Origin: DASSKA01 sp035765755
Lineage (GTDB): Bacteria; Actinomycetota; Actinomycetes; Propionibacteriales; Nocardioidaceae
Direction of reading: 5' to 3'
DNA length: 16,060 nt
Assembly: GCA_035765755.1 (NCBI GenBank)
Contig: DASTWW010000059.1
Coordinates: 1-16,060 of the forward strand
The notes under the pieces are model-generated. The model was not told the origin of the DNA. It searched no databases and was given only the letters and a program-made list of their open reading frames with translations. Shown one piece after another: positions 1 through 5,931 of the stretch; position 1 is the first letter of the stretch, and each line of letters begins with the position of its first letter. The position numbers and the translations under genes are program-made.

Positions 1-1
1 C

Positions 2-514
2 GGCGGGCTGGCCCGCGCCCAGGAGGTCAACTCCGCGCTCGCCCCGCTGGTCGACGTGATGATCGGCAACGAGGAGGACTTCACCGCCGGCCTCGGCTTC
101 GAGGTGCCCGGTGTCGACCCCGGCCTCACCGAGCTGAGCACAGAGGGCTTCAAGGCGATGATCGAGCAGGTCACCGCGGCGTACCCCCACCTCGCCGTGC
201 TCGCCACCACGCTGCGCGCCGTACGCACCGCGACCGTCAACGACTGGGGCGCGATCGCCTGGTCCAGTGAGGAGGGCTTCGCCGAGGCCACCTCGCGGCC
301 CGCCCTGGAGATCCTGGACCGGGTCGGCGGCGGGGACAGCTTTGCGTCCGGGCTGGTCTACGGGCTGCTGTCCGGCCGTACGCTCGCCGAGGCGGTCGAG
401 CTCGGCGCCGCGCACGGCGCGCTTGCGATGACCACGCCGGGGGACACCTCGATGGCCACCCGCGACGAGGTGGAGGCACTGGTCGCGGGTGCTGGGGCCC
501 GCGTCCGCCGCTGA
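2..514 (+). CDS. kdgK: PfkB-family sugar kinase, 2-keto-3-deoxygluconate kinase type (3' part)
   Basis: This is the C-terminal 170 residues of a ribokinase/PfkB-fold carbohydrate kinase; the gene enters from the left edge in the frame beginning at base 2. The PfkB signature 2 is present as DRVGGGDSFASGL, with the GGGD anion hole and the catalytic Asp (about residue 110 of the ATG-initiated part at base 56). Upstream, IGNEEDF is the usual N-x-x-E region of this family. The segments ATTLRAVRTATVNDWGA and GALAMTTPGDTSMAT resemble the 2-dehydro-3-deoxygluconokinases of actinobacteria, as I recall them. Such enzymes phosphorylate KDG to KDPG in uronate/gluconate breakdown. The substrate is inferred from family resemblance only. 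The gene converges on soxR with 27 bp between the stop codons. Confidence 0.85.
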   Translation, partial: GGLARAQEVNSALAPLVDVMIGNEEDFTAGLGFEVPGVDPGLTELSTEGFKAMIEQVTAAYPHLAVLATTLRAVRTATVNDWGAIAWSSEEGFAEATSRPALEILDRVGGGDSFASGLVYGLLSGRTLAEAVELGAAHGALAMTTPGDTSMATRDEVEALVAGAGARVRR

Positions 515-541
515 CCCCACCGCCTCAGGTACTGGGACACA

Positions 542-991
542 TCAGCCGGAGGGCTCCAGGAACCGGGCCCCCGGGCCCCGCTCGGCAACCTCGTCGTCGG
601 GGTTGTTCAGCGCGCACGTCTTGAGGCTCAGGCAGCCGCAGCCGATGCAGCCGTCCAGCTTGTCGCGCAGCCGGACCAGCCGCTCGATCTGCGCGTCGAC
701 GCGGGGCCGCCAGGACCGGGACAGCCGGGCCCAGTCCGCCTTGGTGGGCGTGCGCCCCTCCGGCAGCGTGGAGAGCGCCTCCGCGATGTCCTCCAAGGTC
801 AGTCCCACCCGCTGCGCCGAGCGTACGAACGCCACCCGGCGCAGCATCGGCCTGGGGTAGCGGCGCTGGTTGCCCGTCGTACGACGAGAGGTGATGAGCC
901 CCTGGGACTCGTAGTACCGCAGTGCGGACGTCGCCACCCCCGACCGCTTGGACAGCTCGCCGATCGTCAGGTCCGGATGAGTCGTGCTCAT
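542..991 (-). CDS. soxR: SoxR-type redox-sensing MerR-family transcriptional regulator
   Basis: The protein has 149 aa, close to the usual SoxR length of about 150. An N-terminal MerR helix-turn-helix (TIGELSKRSGVATSALRYYE, residues 9-28) is followed by the wing RRTTGNQRRYPR and a dimerisation helix. The [2Fe-2S] ligand motif C-x2-C-x-C-x5-C is intact (C115, C118, C120, C126, within GCIGCGCLSLKTC). SoxR proteins sense redox-cycling compounds or oxidation through this cluster and switch on promoters with overlong spacers. In actinobacteria the targets are usually small oxidoreductase, efflux or monooxygenase genes rather than soxS. The ATG at 991 is about 7 bases from a -10 box, so the mRNA is probably leaderless. 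Neighbours across the divergent region are a broken DUF4386 gene and the transketolase pair. Confidence 0.93.
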   Translation of the reverse strand: MSTTHPDLTIGELSKRSGVATSALRYYESQGLITSRRTTGNQRRYPRPMLRRVAFVRSAQRVGLTLEDIAEALSTLPEGRTPTKADWARLSRSWRPRVDAQIERLVRLRDKLDGCIGCGCLSLKTCALNNPDDEVAERGPGARFLEPSG

Positions 992-997
992 GGCGCA

Positions 998-1028
998 ACG
1001 ATAGCCCTCAACATGAAGTCAGCTTCAA
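998..1028 (-). promoter_or_regulatory. MerR-type promoter of soxR (19-bp spacer), likely autoregulated
   Basis: Read on the minus strand there is a -35 TTGAAG (1023-1028), a 19-bp spacer and a -10 TATCGT (998-1003); the soxR ATG starts 7 bases beyond the -10. A 19-bp spacer is the hallmark of promoters controlled by MerR-family proteins, which untwist the DNA. The region carries the dyad TGAAG-TCAG-CTTCA (1014-1027) and an outer imperfect CCTCAA/TTCAAGG symmetry. Autoregulation by SoxR is inferred from this geometry. Confidence 0.6.
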
Positions 1029-1146
1029 GGTGATCGGTGGCGGCTGCCCTGGCCCGGTCTGATCAGCGCCCTCGCCGGGACGTGGCACGTCTGGGGCGGG
1101 TCGATGGTCCCTTGTCGTCATGCGTCCTTGTCCCCGGCGAGTGAGC

Positions 1147-1847
1147 ATGGAACCTCATCGCCCGGCGCGCGCGGTCGACGCACAGGCCGGCATCTGGTTC
1201 ATCCTCACCTTCGTGTTCTCGATCCCGGCGGTGTTCCTGTACGCCCCCGTCCTCAACGACGCGAACTACGTTCTCGGGACGGGTGCGGACACGTCGGTGC
1301 GGCTCGGCGCCTTCTTCGAGGTCCTGACGGCCATCGCGAACATCGCCACCGCCGTCGTGCTCTTCCCGATCCTGAAGCGCCAGAACGAGAGCATCGCGCT
1401 GGGATACGTCGCCTCGCGGTGCTCGAGTCCACGGTCATCGTCATGGGTCTCATCAGCCTGCTGTCCGTCGTGGCGCTGCGCCAGTCGGACGCCACCGGCA
1501 CGGACCTGGTCGCCGCCGGCCAGTCGTTGGTCGCCATCAAGAACCAGACGTTCCTGCTGGGCCCGGCGTTCTGCGCCGGCTTCGGCAACGGGCTGCTGCT
1601 CGGGTACCTGATGTTCCGGTCCGGCCTGGTGCCGCGACCCATGGCACTCATCGGGCTGATCGGAGGCCCAATCGCCTTCGCGACCGCGACCGCCGTGCTG
1701 TTCGGGGCCTACGCGCAGCAGTCCCCGGTGAACTTCGTGTTCACCCTGCCGGAGATCGTCTGGGAGGCGGCGCTGGGCATCTGGCTGGTCGCCAAGGGAT
1801 TCCGGCCCTCGCCGATCATCGGGGGAGCGGTCGCCCCGGCCACCTAG
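1147..1847 (+). pseudogene. DUF4386-type membrane protein, split by a one-base frameshift
   Basis: Two frames together make one protein of about 233 residues. The first part starts at ATG 1147 (or GTG 1141) and reads into LKRQNESIALGYVASR. The second continues from about base 1419 as VLESTVIVMGLISLLSVVALR and ends at the TAG at 1845-1847. One base is missing in the Arg codon around 1417-1418; restoring it gives a continuous ...YVASR-VLEST... chain. The protein has about six hydrophobic segments (for example residues 17-37, 56-72, 90-110, and the last at IVWEAALGIWLVAKGF), matching my memory of the DUF4386 family of unknown function, commonly 220-240 aa. The rest of the reading frame is intact and keeps normal codon use, so the change is recent or a sequencing error. 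No convincing ribosome-binding site was seen. Confidence 0.75.
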
Positions 1848-1871
1848 CAAGCCAGCCGCCCAGTCCACCGC

Positions 1872-1902
1872 TTGACCTCAAGTGCGCTTCAACTTGCACG
1901 CT
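1872..1902 (+). promoter_or_regulatory. MerR-type promoter of the transketolase pair (19-bp spacer, leaderless)
   Basis: A -35 TTGACC (1872-1877), a 19-bp spacer and a weak -10 CACGCT (1897-1902) precede the ATG at 1909 by 6 bases. The spacer holds the perfect inverted repeat CAAGT-N8-ACTTG (1879-1883 and 1892-1896), centred within half a base of the spacer midpoint. The left part, TTGACCTCAAGT, is close to the MerR/SoxR operator pattern (CCTCAAG...). The arrangement predicts activation by a MerR-family protein; SoxR encoded at 542-991 is the nearest candidate. Confidence 0.6.
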
Positions 1903-1908
1903 TGCGGC

Positions 1909-2616
1909 ATGACGATCACACGAGAAGCCACCACCCGACAGCGGGGGTACGACGACCTGCCGCGGCTGATGTCCCTGATGACCGGCGACGAGAAGCACTC
2001 GCACGCGGCGACCTCCACGCTGGACGTGCTCTGGGTGCTCTACGACCGCGTCCTGGACGTGAGCCCGCAGACGCTCGACGACCCGGCGCGGGACCGGTTC
2101 TACCTCTCCAAGGGGCACGGGCCGATGGCCTACTACGCGGTGCTCGCCGCCAAGGGCTTCCTCGACGAGGACCTGCTCCTCGGCTGGGCGTCGTACGACT
2201 CGCCGCTCGGCTACCACCCGGACCGCAACCTGGTCCCCGGGGTGGAGATCTCCAGCGGGTCGCTGGGCCACGGGCTGCCGCTCGCCGTCGGCTCGGCGCT
2301 CGGGCTGCGCGCCCAGGGCCTGGACTCGCGCGTGGTTGTGCTGGTCGGCGACGCCGAGCTCGACGAGGGCAGCAACCACGAGGCGATCGAGCTGGCCGGC
2401 GCGCTGCGGCTGGACAACCTGACCGTGGTGGTCGTCGACAATCGGTCGGCCACCTACAACGAGCCCGGCCAGATCGCCCCGCGGTTCGCCCATGAGGGCT
2501 GGCACACGCTCACCGCGGACGGCCGCGACCACGCCGCCCTCGAGGTGGCCCTGAAGGAACGCACACCCGACCACCCGTCCGTGGTGGTCGCCGAGGTCGA
2601 GGAGAAGTACTCATGA
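1909..2616 (+). CDS. Transketolase, N-terminal (TPP pyrophosphate-binding) subunit
   Basis: The 235-aa protein is the N-terminal half of a split transketolase. It shows the His-rich substrate/TPP region (K29-H30-S31-H32), SKGHGPMAYYAVL (67-79), the loop GVEISSGSLGHGLPLAVG (111-128) and the TPP/Mg motif GDAELDEGSNHEA (147-159) followed by LDNLTVVVVDNRSA. The motif reads GDAE where GDGE is usual, a conservative change. Transketolases move two-carbon ketol units between sugar phosphates in the non-oxidative pentose phosphate pathway. Split versions are common in bacteria and often serve a specialised pathway. I chose ATG 1909 rather than the upstream in-frame ATG-less extension because it lies just downstream of a promoter whose -10 ends at 1902. 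Its stop overlaps the next start (ATGA), so the two subunits are translationally coupled. Confidence 0.92.
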   Translation: MTITREATTRQRGYDDLPRLMSLMTGDEKHSHAATSTLDVLWVLYDRVLDVSPQTLDDPARDRFYLSKGHGPMAYYAVLAAKGFLDEDLLLGWASYDSPLGYHPDRNLVPGVEISSGSLGHGLPLAVGSALGLRAQGLDSRVVVLVGDAELDEGSNHEAIELAGALRLDNLTVVVVDNRSATYNEPGQIAPRFAHEGWHTLTADGRDHAALEVALKERTPDHPSVVVAEVEEKYS

Positions 2617-3518
2617 GGGACCCACGGGCCACGTTCGCGCAGACCGCGGCGCAGCTGGTCGAGGAGGACCTGTCCGTCGCGCTCGTGTACGCCGAGATCT
2701 CCGGGCAGTACTTCGGCGACGTGGAGCGCCGCCATCCCGACCGGGTGGTCAACGTCGGCATCCGCGAACAGCTGCTGGTCAGCGTGGGCGCGGGCCTCGC
2801 GCTGACCGGGATGCGGCCGATCGTGCACACCTTCGGCTCGTTCCTGGTCGAGCGCGCCTTCGAGCAGCTCAAGCTCGGCTTCGGGCACCAGGACGTCGGC
2901 GGGGTGCTGGTCGGCGCGGCCGGCTCCTTCGACATCGCCGCCGGCGGCCGCACCCACCAGGCTCCGGGCGACGTGCCGCTGATCGACACGCTGCCCGGGT
3001 TCCGGATCCACGTGCCCGGGCACGCCGACGAGGTCGAGCAGCTGCTGCGCGCGGCGGTCGCCGGCGACGGCCGCGACTACGTCCGGGTGGTCTCCCAGCA
3101 GAACGACGAGGCCTTCCCGGTGCGGCCCGGCCACTTCCACGTCGTACGGCGCGGCACGCAGGCCACCGTCCTCGCCGTCGGGCCGACCCTGACCCCGGTG
3201 CTGGATGCGGTGGCCGGCCTCGACGTGACCGTGCTCTACGCGAGCACCGTGCGGCCGTTCGACGCCCAGACGTTGCGCGGAGTGGTCGGCACCCCGGACG
3301 TGGTGCTCGTCGAGCCGTACCTGGCCGGGTCCAGTGCCCGCTTCGTGGACGACGCGCTGCTCGACGTACCCCATCGGCTGCTGTCGCTCGGGGTGCGCGA
3401 CCCGGAGCTGCGCCGCTACGGGACCGCCGACGAGCACATCGCGGCGCACGGGCTGGACGCGACGGGGCTGCGCGCGTCGATCACCCGGTTCCTGGGGGAT
3501 GCGCACCGCGCAGCGTGA
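2613..3518 (+). CDS. Transketolase, C-terminal (pyrimidine-binding) subunit
   Basis: The 301-aa partner subunit supplies the PYR domain and the C-terminal domain. The activating glutamate sits in VNVGIREQLLVSVGAGLALTG (E52), followed by PIVHTFGSFLVERAFEQLK. The GRTHQAPGDVPLIDTLPGF segment corresponds to the conserved 'THQ..ED' region of transketolase C subunits. Two such chains and two N chains should form the active TPP-dependent enzyme. The ATG at 2613 overlaps the previous TGA by four bases, and AAGTAC gives little ribosome-binding signal, which suggests coupled re-initiation. A strong hairpin follows eight bases after the stop codon, so the operon ends here. Confidence 0.93.
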   Translation: MRDPRATFAQTAAQLVEEDLSVALVYAEISGQYFGDVERRHPDRVVNVGIREQLLVSVGAGLALTGMRPIVHTFGSFLVERAFEQLKLGFGHQDVGGVLVGAAGSFDIAAGGRTHQAPGDVPLIDTLPGFRIHVPGHADEVEQLLRAAVAGDGRDYVRVVSQQNDEAFPVRPGHFHVVRRGTQATVLAVGPTLTPVLDAVAGLDVTVLYASTVRPFDAQTLRGVVGTPDVVLVEPYLAGSSARFVDDALLDVPHRLLSLGVRDPELRRYGTADEHIAAHGLDATGLRASITRFLGDAHRAA

Positions 3519-3525
3519 CCACGAT

Positions 3526-3561
3526 GGGATGAGGGCGGCCCCCTGCGGCCGCCCTCATCCC
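3526..3561 (+). terminator. Strong intrinsic terminator-like hairpin after the transketolase pair
   Basis: Two perfectly complementary 15-bp arms (GGGATGAGGGCGGCC at 3526-3540 and GGCCGCCCTCATCCC at 3547-3561) enclose a 6-base loop, CCCTGC. There is no T-tract, as is common for actinobacterial terminators. It separates the transketolase operon from the tRNA gene. Confidence 0.85.
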
Positions 3562-3587
3562 TGTGGGATGCAGGTAGTACCCGGTGC

Positions 3588-3617
3588 TCGAAGTGTTATT
3601 CGTCCAGCGATTAGCAT
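3588..3617 (+). promoter_or_regulatory. Promoter of tRNA-Thr
   Basis: A -35-like TCGAAG (3588-3593), an 18-bp spacer and a -10 TAGCAT (3612-3617) place the start of transcription a base or two before the mature tRNA 5' end at 3626. This stretch is more AT-rich than its surroundings. Confidence 0.5.
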
Positions 3618-3625
3618 TGAGGCGC

Positions 3626-3701
3626 GCCGCTTTAGCTCAGCTGGTAGAGCATTCGCCTTGTAAGCGAAGGGTCGTCAGTTCGAACCTGACAAGCGGCTCC
3701 A
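3626..3701 (+). tRNA. tRNA-Thr (anticodon TGT), CCA encoded
   Basis: A complete 76-base cloverleaf is visible. The acceptor stem is GCCGCTT (3626-3632) with AAGCGGC (3691-3697), then discriminator T and encoded CCA (3699-3701). The D arm contains AGCTCAGCTGGTAGAGC. The anticodon stem TTCGC/GCGAA encloses the loop CTTGTAA with anticodon TGT, which reads ACA. The T arm is GTCAG-TTCGAAC-CTGAC. The 3' half of the gene is also read in antisense as the last codons of pdxY. Confidence 0.97.
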
Positions 3702-4512
3702 CCAGCGCGTCCTGCGCCTGCACGATGCGCAGCTCGGGCTCACCGGACTCGACTGTCGCCTCCATGACCGCGTACACCGCCGACGCGGTCCGCGCGAACG
3801 CCTCGGGAGCCGGCCGGCCGGCCAGCAGGTGGGCCAGGAACACCGCCGTGGTCAAGTCTCCGCCGCCGGACACGGTCAGCGGCAGCCGCGGTGTGCGCAC
3901 GCTCCACGCGCCCTCAGGCGCGACCAGCACCATGTCCAGCGCGTCCTCCGGCGTCTCGTCGACGGCCACGCTGGTCACCAGCACGGTCGCCGGGCCGGTC
4001 GCGCGGACCCGGTCGGCCGCGGCCACCACGTCGGCGAGGGTGATGATCTCGGTGCCGGCCAGGAAGCCGAGCTCGAACTGGTTCGGGGTGATCACGTCGG
4101 CGGCCGGCACCACCTGGTCGCGCATGAACTCGCTGATCCCGGGCCGGACGTAGAAGCCGCAGTGCACGTCGCCGAGCACCGGGTCGCAGCAGTACACCGC
4201 CCGCGGGTTCGCGCGGCGGACCCGCCGCACCGCGTCCAGCACGACCGCGCCGACCTCCTCACCGCCCTGGTAGCCGGACAGCACCGCGTCGCAGCGCGCC
4301 AGCACACCCCGGTCCTCCACGCCGCGGATCACCTCGCCGATGTCCGCCGCGGACAGCAGCGGCCCGCGCCAGTCCCCGTAGCCGGTGTGGTTGGAGAAGT
4401 GCACGGTCACCACCGGCCACACCTCGATGCCGAGCCGCTGCAGCGGGAACAGCGCGGCGCTGTTGCCGGCGTGGCCGTAGGCGACCAGGGACTGGATGGA
4501 GAGCACGCTCAC
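3637..4512 (-). CDS. pdxY: Pyridoxal kinase (PdxY type)
   Basis: This 291-aa protein of the ribokinase/PfkB superfamily phosphorylates pyridoxal with ATP to give PLP in the vitamin B6 salvage pathway. Family landmarks are the N-terminal MSVLSIQSLVAYGHAGNSAA, the substrate region HFSNHTGYGDW (38-48), CCDPVLGD (108-115), ITPNQFEL (141-148) and the catalytic SGGGDLTTAVF with Asp219. The start is GTG 4512, 18 bases after the stop of the upstream dioxygenase gene, so the two probably share one transcript. The natural end of the family falls near QAQDALVEP; from residue 271 on, the reading frame runs through the complement of tRNA-Thr and stops with TGA inside its D arm. The tail of about 20 residues is therefore an antisense-tRNA sequence. 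DODA and PdxY have no obvious metabolic link. Confidence 0.92.
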   Translation of the reverse strand: MSVLSIQSLVAYGHAGNSAALFPLQRLGIEVWPVVTVHFSNHTGYGDWRGPLLSAADIGEVIRGVEDRGVLARCDAVLSGYQGGEEVGAVVLDAVRRVRRANPRAVYCCDPVLGDVHCGFYVRPGISEFMRDQVVPAADVITPNQFELGFLAGTEIITLADVVAAADRVRATGPATVLVTSVAVDETPEDALDMVLVAPEGAWSVRTPRLPLTVSGGGDLTTAVFLAHLLAGRPAPEAFARTASAVYAVMEATVESGEPELRIVQAQDALVEPLVRFELTTLRLQGECSTS

Positions 4513-4530
4513 GTGCCCAGTGTCGCCGAC

Positions 4531-5304
4531 TCAGGCGACCTGCAGCGACCGCTTGGCCAGCCCCATCCAGTAGCCGTCGATCCGCTGGTTGCCCGGCGCC
4601 TCCGGGTCCGCGGCCGCGCCCAGGGTGACGAACAGCGGCGTGAAGTGCTCCACGGTGGGGTGCGCATAGGGCATGCCCGGGGCCTTCGAGCGGTACGACG
4701 CGAGGAGGTCCACGTCGCCACGCGCGAGCGCGTCGGCGGCCCAGGCGTCGAAGTCGCGGGACCAGCCCGGTGCCTCGGCGTCGATGCGCCACTCGCGCAG
4801 GAACGGGAGGCCGTGGGTGAGGAACCCGGAGCCGATGACCAGCACGCCCTCGTCACGCAGCGGCCGGAGCCGGCGGCCGAGCTCGAGCAGCCGGTCGGGG
4901 TCCTGGGTGGGCAGCGACATCTGCAGCACCGGGATGTCCCCGGCCGGATACATGATCTTCAGCGGCACCCAGGCGCCGTGGTCGAGGCCGCGGCTGGCGT
5001 GCTGGTGCACGTCGCCGGGCAGCATCGCGGCCACCCGGGCGGCGAGCGCGCCGGCGTCCGGGGTCTCGTAGGTCATCTCGTAGTACTTCTGCGGGAAGCC
5101 GCCGAAGTCGTAGACCAATGGGGTGCCCGGCGCGGTCGCCGAGAGCATGACCGGCGCGGACTCCCAGTGTGCGGAGACGATCAGGATCGCCTTCGGGCGA
5201 GGAAGGTCGCGGGCCCAGTCGGCCAGCTGGCCCGACCAGACGGGGTCGTCGAGCAGCGGCGGGGCTCCGTGGCCGATGTAGAGCGCGGGCATGGTCTGGG
5301 TCAT
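4531..5304 (-). CDS. DODA-type extradiol ring-cleavage dioxygenase (LigB superfamily)
   Basis: The 257-aa protein has the length and motifs of the class III extradiol dioxygenases related to plant 4,5-DOPA dioxygenase and E. coli YgiD. Conserved histidines appear in LYIGHGAPPLL (H12), LIVSAHWES (H46), LDHGAWVPL (H109), GSGFLTHGLP (H164, probably catalytic) and YAHPTVEHFTPLFV (H215, H220); H12, H46 and H215 or H220 would bind the metal. Members open catechol-type rings with O2 in the cytoplasm, but many bacterial ones have no known physiological substrate. A good Shine-Dalgarno sequence, AGGAGG (5309-5314), lies four bases before the ATG. It heads an operon with pdxY and is divergent from a MarR gene. 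Control by that MarR is likely. Confidence 0.9.
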   Translation of the reverse strand: MTQTMPALYIGHGAPPLLDDPVWSGQLADWARDLPRPKAILIVSAHWESAPVMLSATAPGTPLVYDFGGFPQKYYEMTYETPDAGALAARVAAMLPGDVHQHASRGLDHGAWVPLKIMYPAGDIPVLQMSLPTQDPDRLLELGRRLRPLRDEGVLVIGSGFLTHGLPFLREWRIDAEAPGWSRDFDAWAADALARGDVDLLASYRSKAPGMPYAHPTVEHFTPLFVTLGAAADPEAPGNQRIDGYWMGLAKRSLQVA

Positions 5305-5321
5305 CGTTCCTCCTGGTGGTC

Positions 5322-5350
5322 ATCGTACCCAACCATGGTTGAAGCCTCAA
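5322..5350 (-). promoter_or_regulatory. Promoter of the DODA-pdxY operon
   Basis: On the minus strand, -35 TTGAGG (5345-5350) and -10 TACGAT (5322-5327) are separated by exactly 17 bp. This is a good primary sigma-factor promoter for a high-GC actinobacterium, and the palindrome at 5330-5341 fills its spacer. Confidence 0.7.
5330..5341. promoter_or_regulatory. Palindromic operator CAACCATGGTTG, probable MarR site
   Basis: This perfect 12-bp palindrome lies inside the spacer of the dioxygenase promoter and overlaps the -35 box of the divergent marR promoter by three bases. Binding there would block both promoters. MarR-family proteins normally bind such dyads next to their own gene. The assignment is by position and symmetry. 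Confidence 0.7.
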
Positions 5351-5368
5351 GTATTCCTCGTGTAGGCT
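5339..5368 (+). promoter_or_regulatory. Leaderless promoter of the marR gene
   Basis: A -35 TTGAAG (5339-5344), an 18-bp spacer and a -10 TAGGCT (5363-5368) stand 7 bases before the ATG at 5376, so transcription should begin at or beside the start codon. No Shine-Dalgarno sequence is present, which fits a leaderless message. Confidence 0.65.
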
Positions 5369-5375
5369 GCCCGCC

Positions 5376-5846
5376 ATGGTGCGGTGGCTGAAAGCGGACG
5401 AGCAGCGCGCCTGGCTGCGGCTGGCGGGCGTGATGCTGAAGCTCGGCCCGGCGCTGGACTCGCAGCTGCAGCGCGACAGCGACCTCACCCACTTCGAGTA
5501 CCTCTGCCTGGCGATGCTGTCCGAGACCGAGGACGAGACGCTGCGGATGAGCGAGCTGGCCGCCCAGGTGAACGCCTCGCTGTCCCGGCTCTCGCACGTG
5601 GTCACCAAGCTCGAGTCGCGAGGCTGGGTGAAGCGGATCCCCTGCCCGGACAGCCGCCGGGTCACCCTGGTGTCGCTGACCGAGCCGGGCCGCTCGGTGC
5701 TGGTCGAGGCGGCTCCCGGTCACGTCGAGACGGTCCGGTCCCTGGTCTTCGAGGGGCTCACCCCCTCCGACGTACAGGCCCTGGAACGGATCGCCGGGCA
5801 CATCGTCGAGCGGATCGAGGCCGCGGACCTGCGCTCCGTCCGCTAG
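5376..5846 (+). CDS. MarR-family transcriptional regulator
   Basis: The 156-aa protein has a winged helix-turn-helix: LTHFEYLCLAMLSE, then TLRMSELAAQVNASLSRLSHVVTKLESRGWVKR (about 57-89), and the wing PCPDSRRVTLVSLTEPGRS with the DxR signature of the family. Terminal helices (residues 1-30 and 115-150) would form the dimer interface. MarR proteins are usually repressors released by small phenolic ligands, which suits a neighbour that cleaves catechol-like rings. The gene is divergent from the dioxygenase-pdxY operon and shares its operator region. No cysteine-based redox motif stands out, although Cys is present in the wing (PCPDS) and in helix 2 (YLCLAML). Confidence 0.92.
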   Translation: MVRWLKADEQRAWLRLAGVMLKLGPALDSQLQRDSDLTHFEYLCLAMLSETEDETLRMSELAAQVNASLSRLSHVVTKLESRGWVKRIPCPDSRRVTLVSLTEPGRSVLVEAAPGHVETVRSLVFEGLTPSDVQALERIAGHIVERIEAADLRSVR

Positions 5847-5901
5847 CGCCCGTCGGGTGACAGCGGCAGGAAACCTGGAGGCGACTGTCGGCCGCACTCG
5901 C

Positions 5902-5907
5902 TAGGTT
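5902..5907 (+). promoter_or_regulatory. Possible -10 box upstream of the AAA+ gene
   Basis: TAGGTT stands 24 bases before the GTG start of the ATPase gene, and GGAAGGGGG (5917-5925) between them is a purine-rich ribosome-binding region. No recognisable -35 was found, so the promoter is tentative. Confidence 0.35.
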
Positions 5908-5931
5908 GAGCGGGACGGAAGGGGGACTGCA

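Noticed and set aside
2454..3506. A 350-codon minus-strand frame opposite the transketolase C subunit.
   Set aside because: It is a shadow of a gene with full transketolase motifs.
3626..3701. tRNA-Thr as a phage or island attachment site.
   Set aside because: No integrase gene and no repeat of the tRNA 3' end is visible in the window, and the flanking genes look chromosomal.
3829..5391. A 520-codon open frame on the plus strand across pdxY and the dioxygenase gene.
   Set aside because: It is rich in Arg, His, Gly and Val repeats typical of the reverse strand of high-GC genes, and both genes beneath it have complete family motifs.
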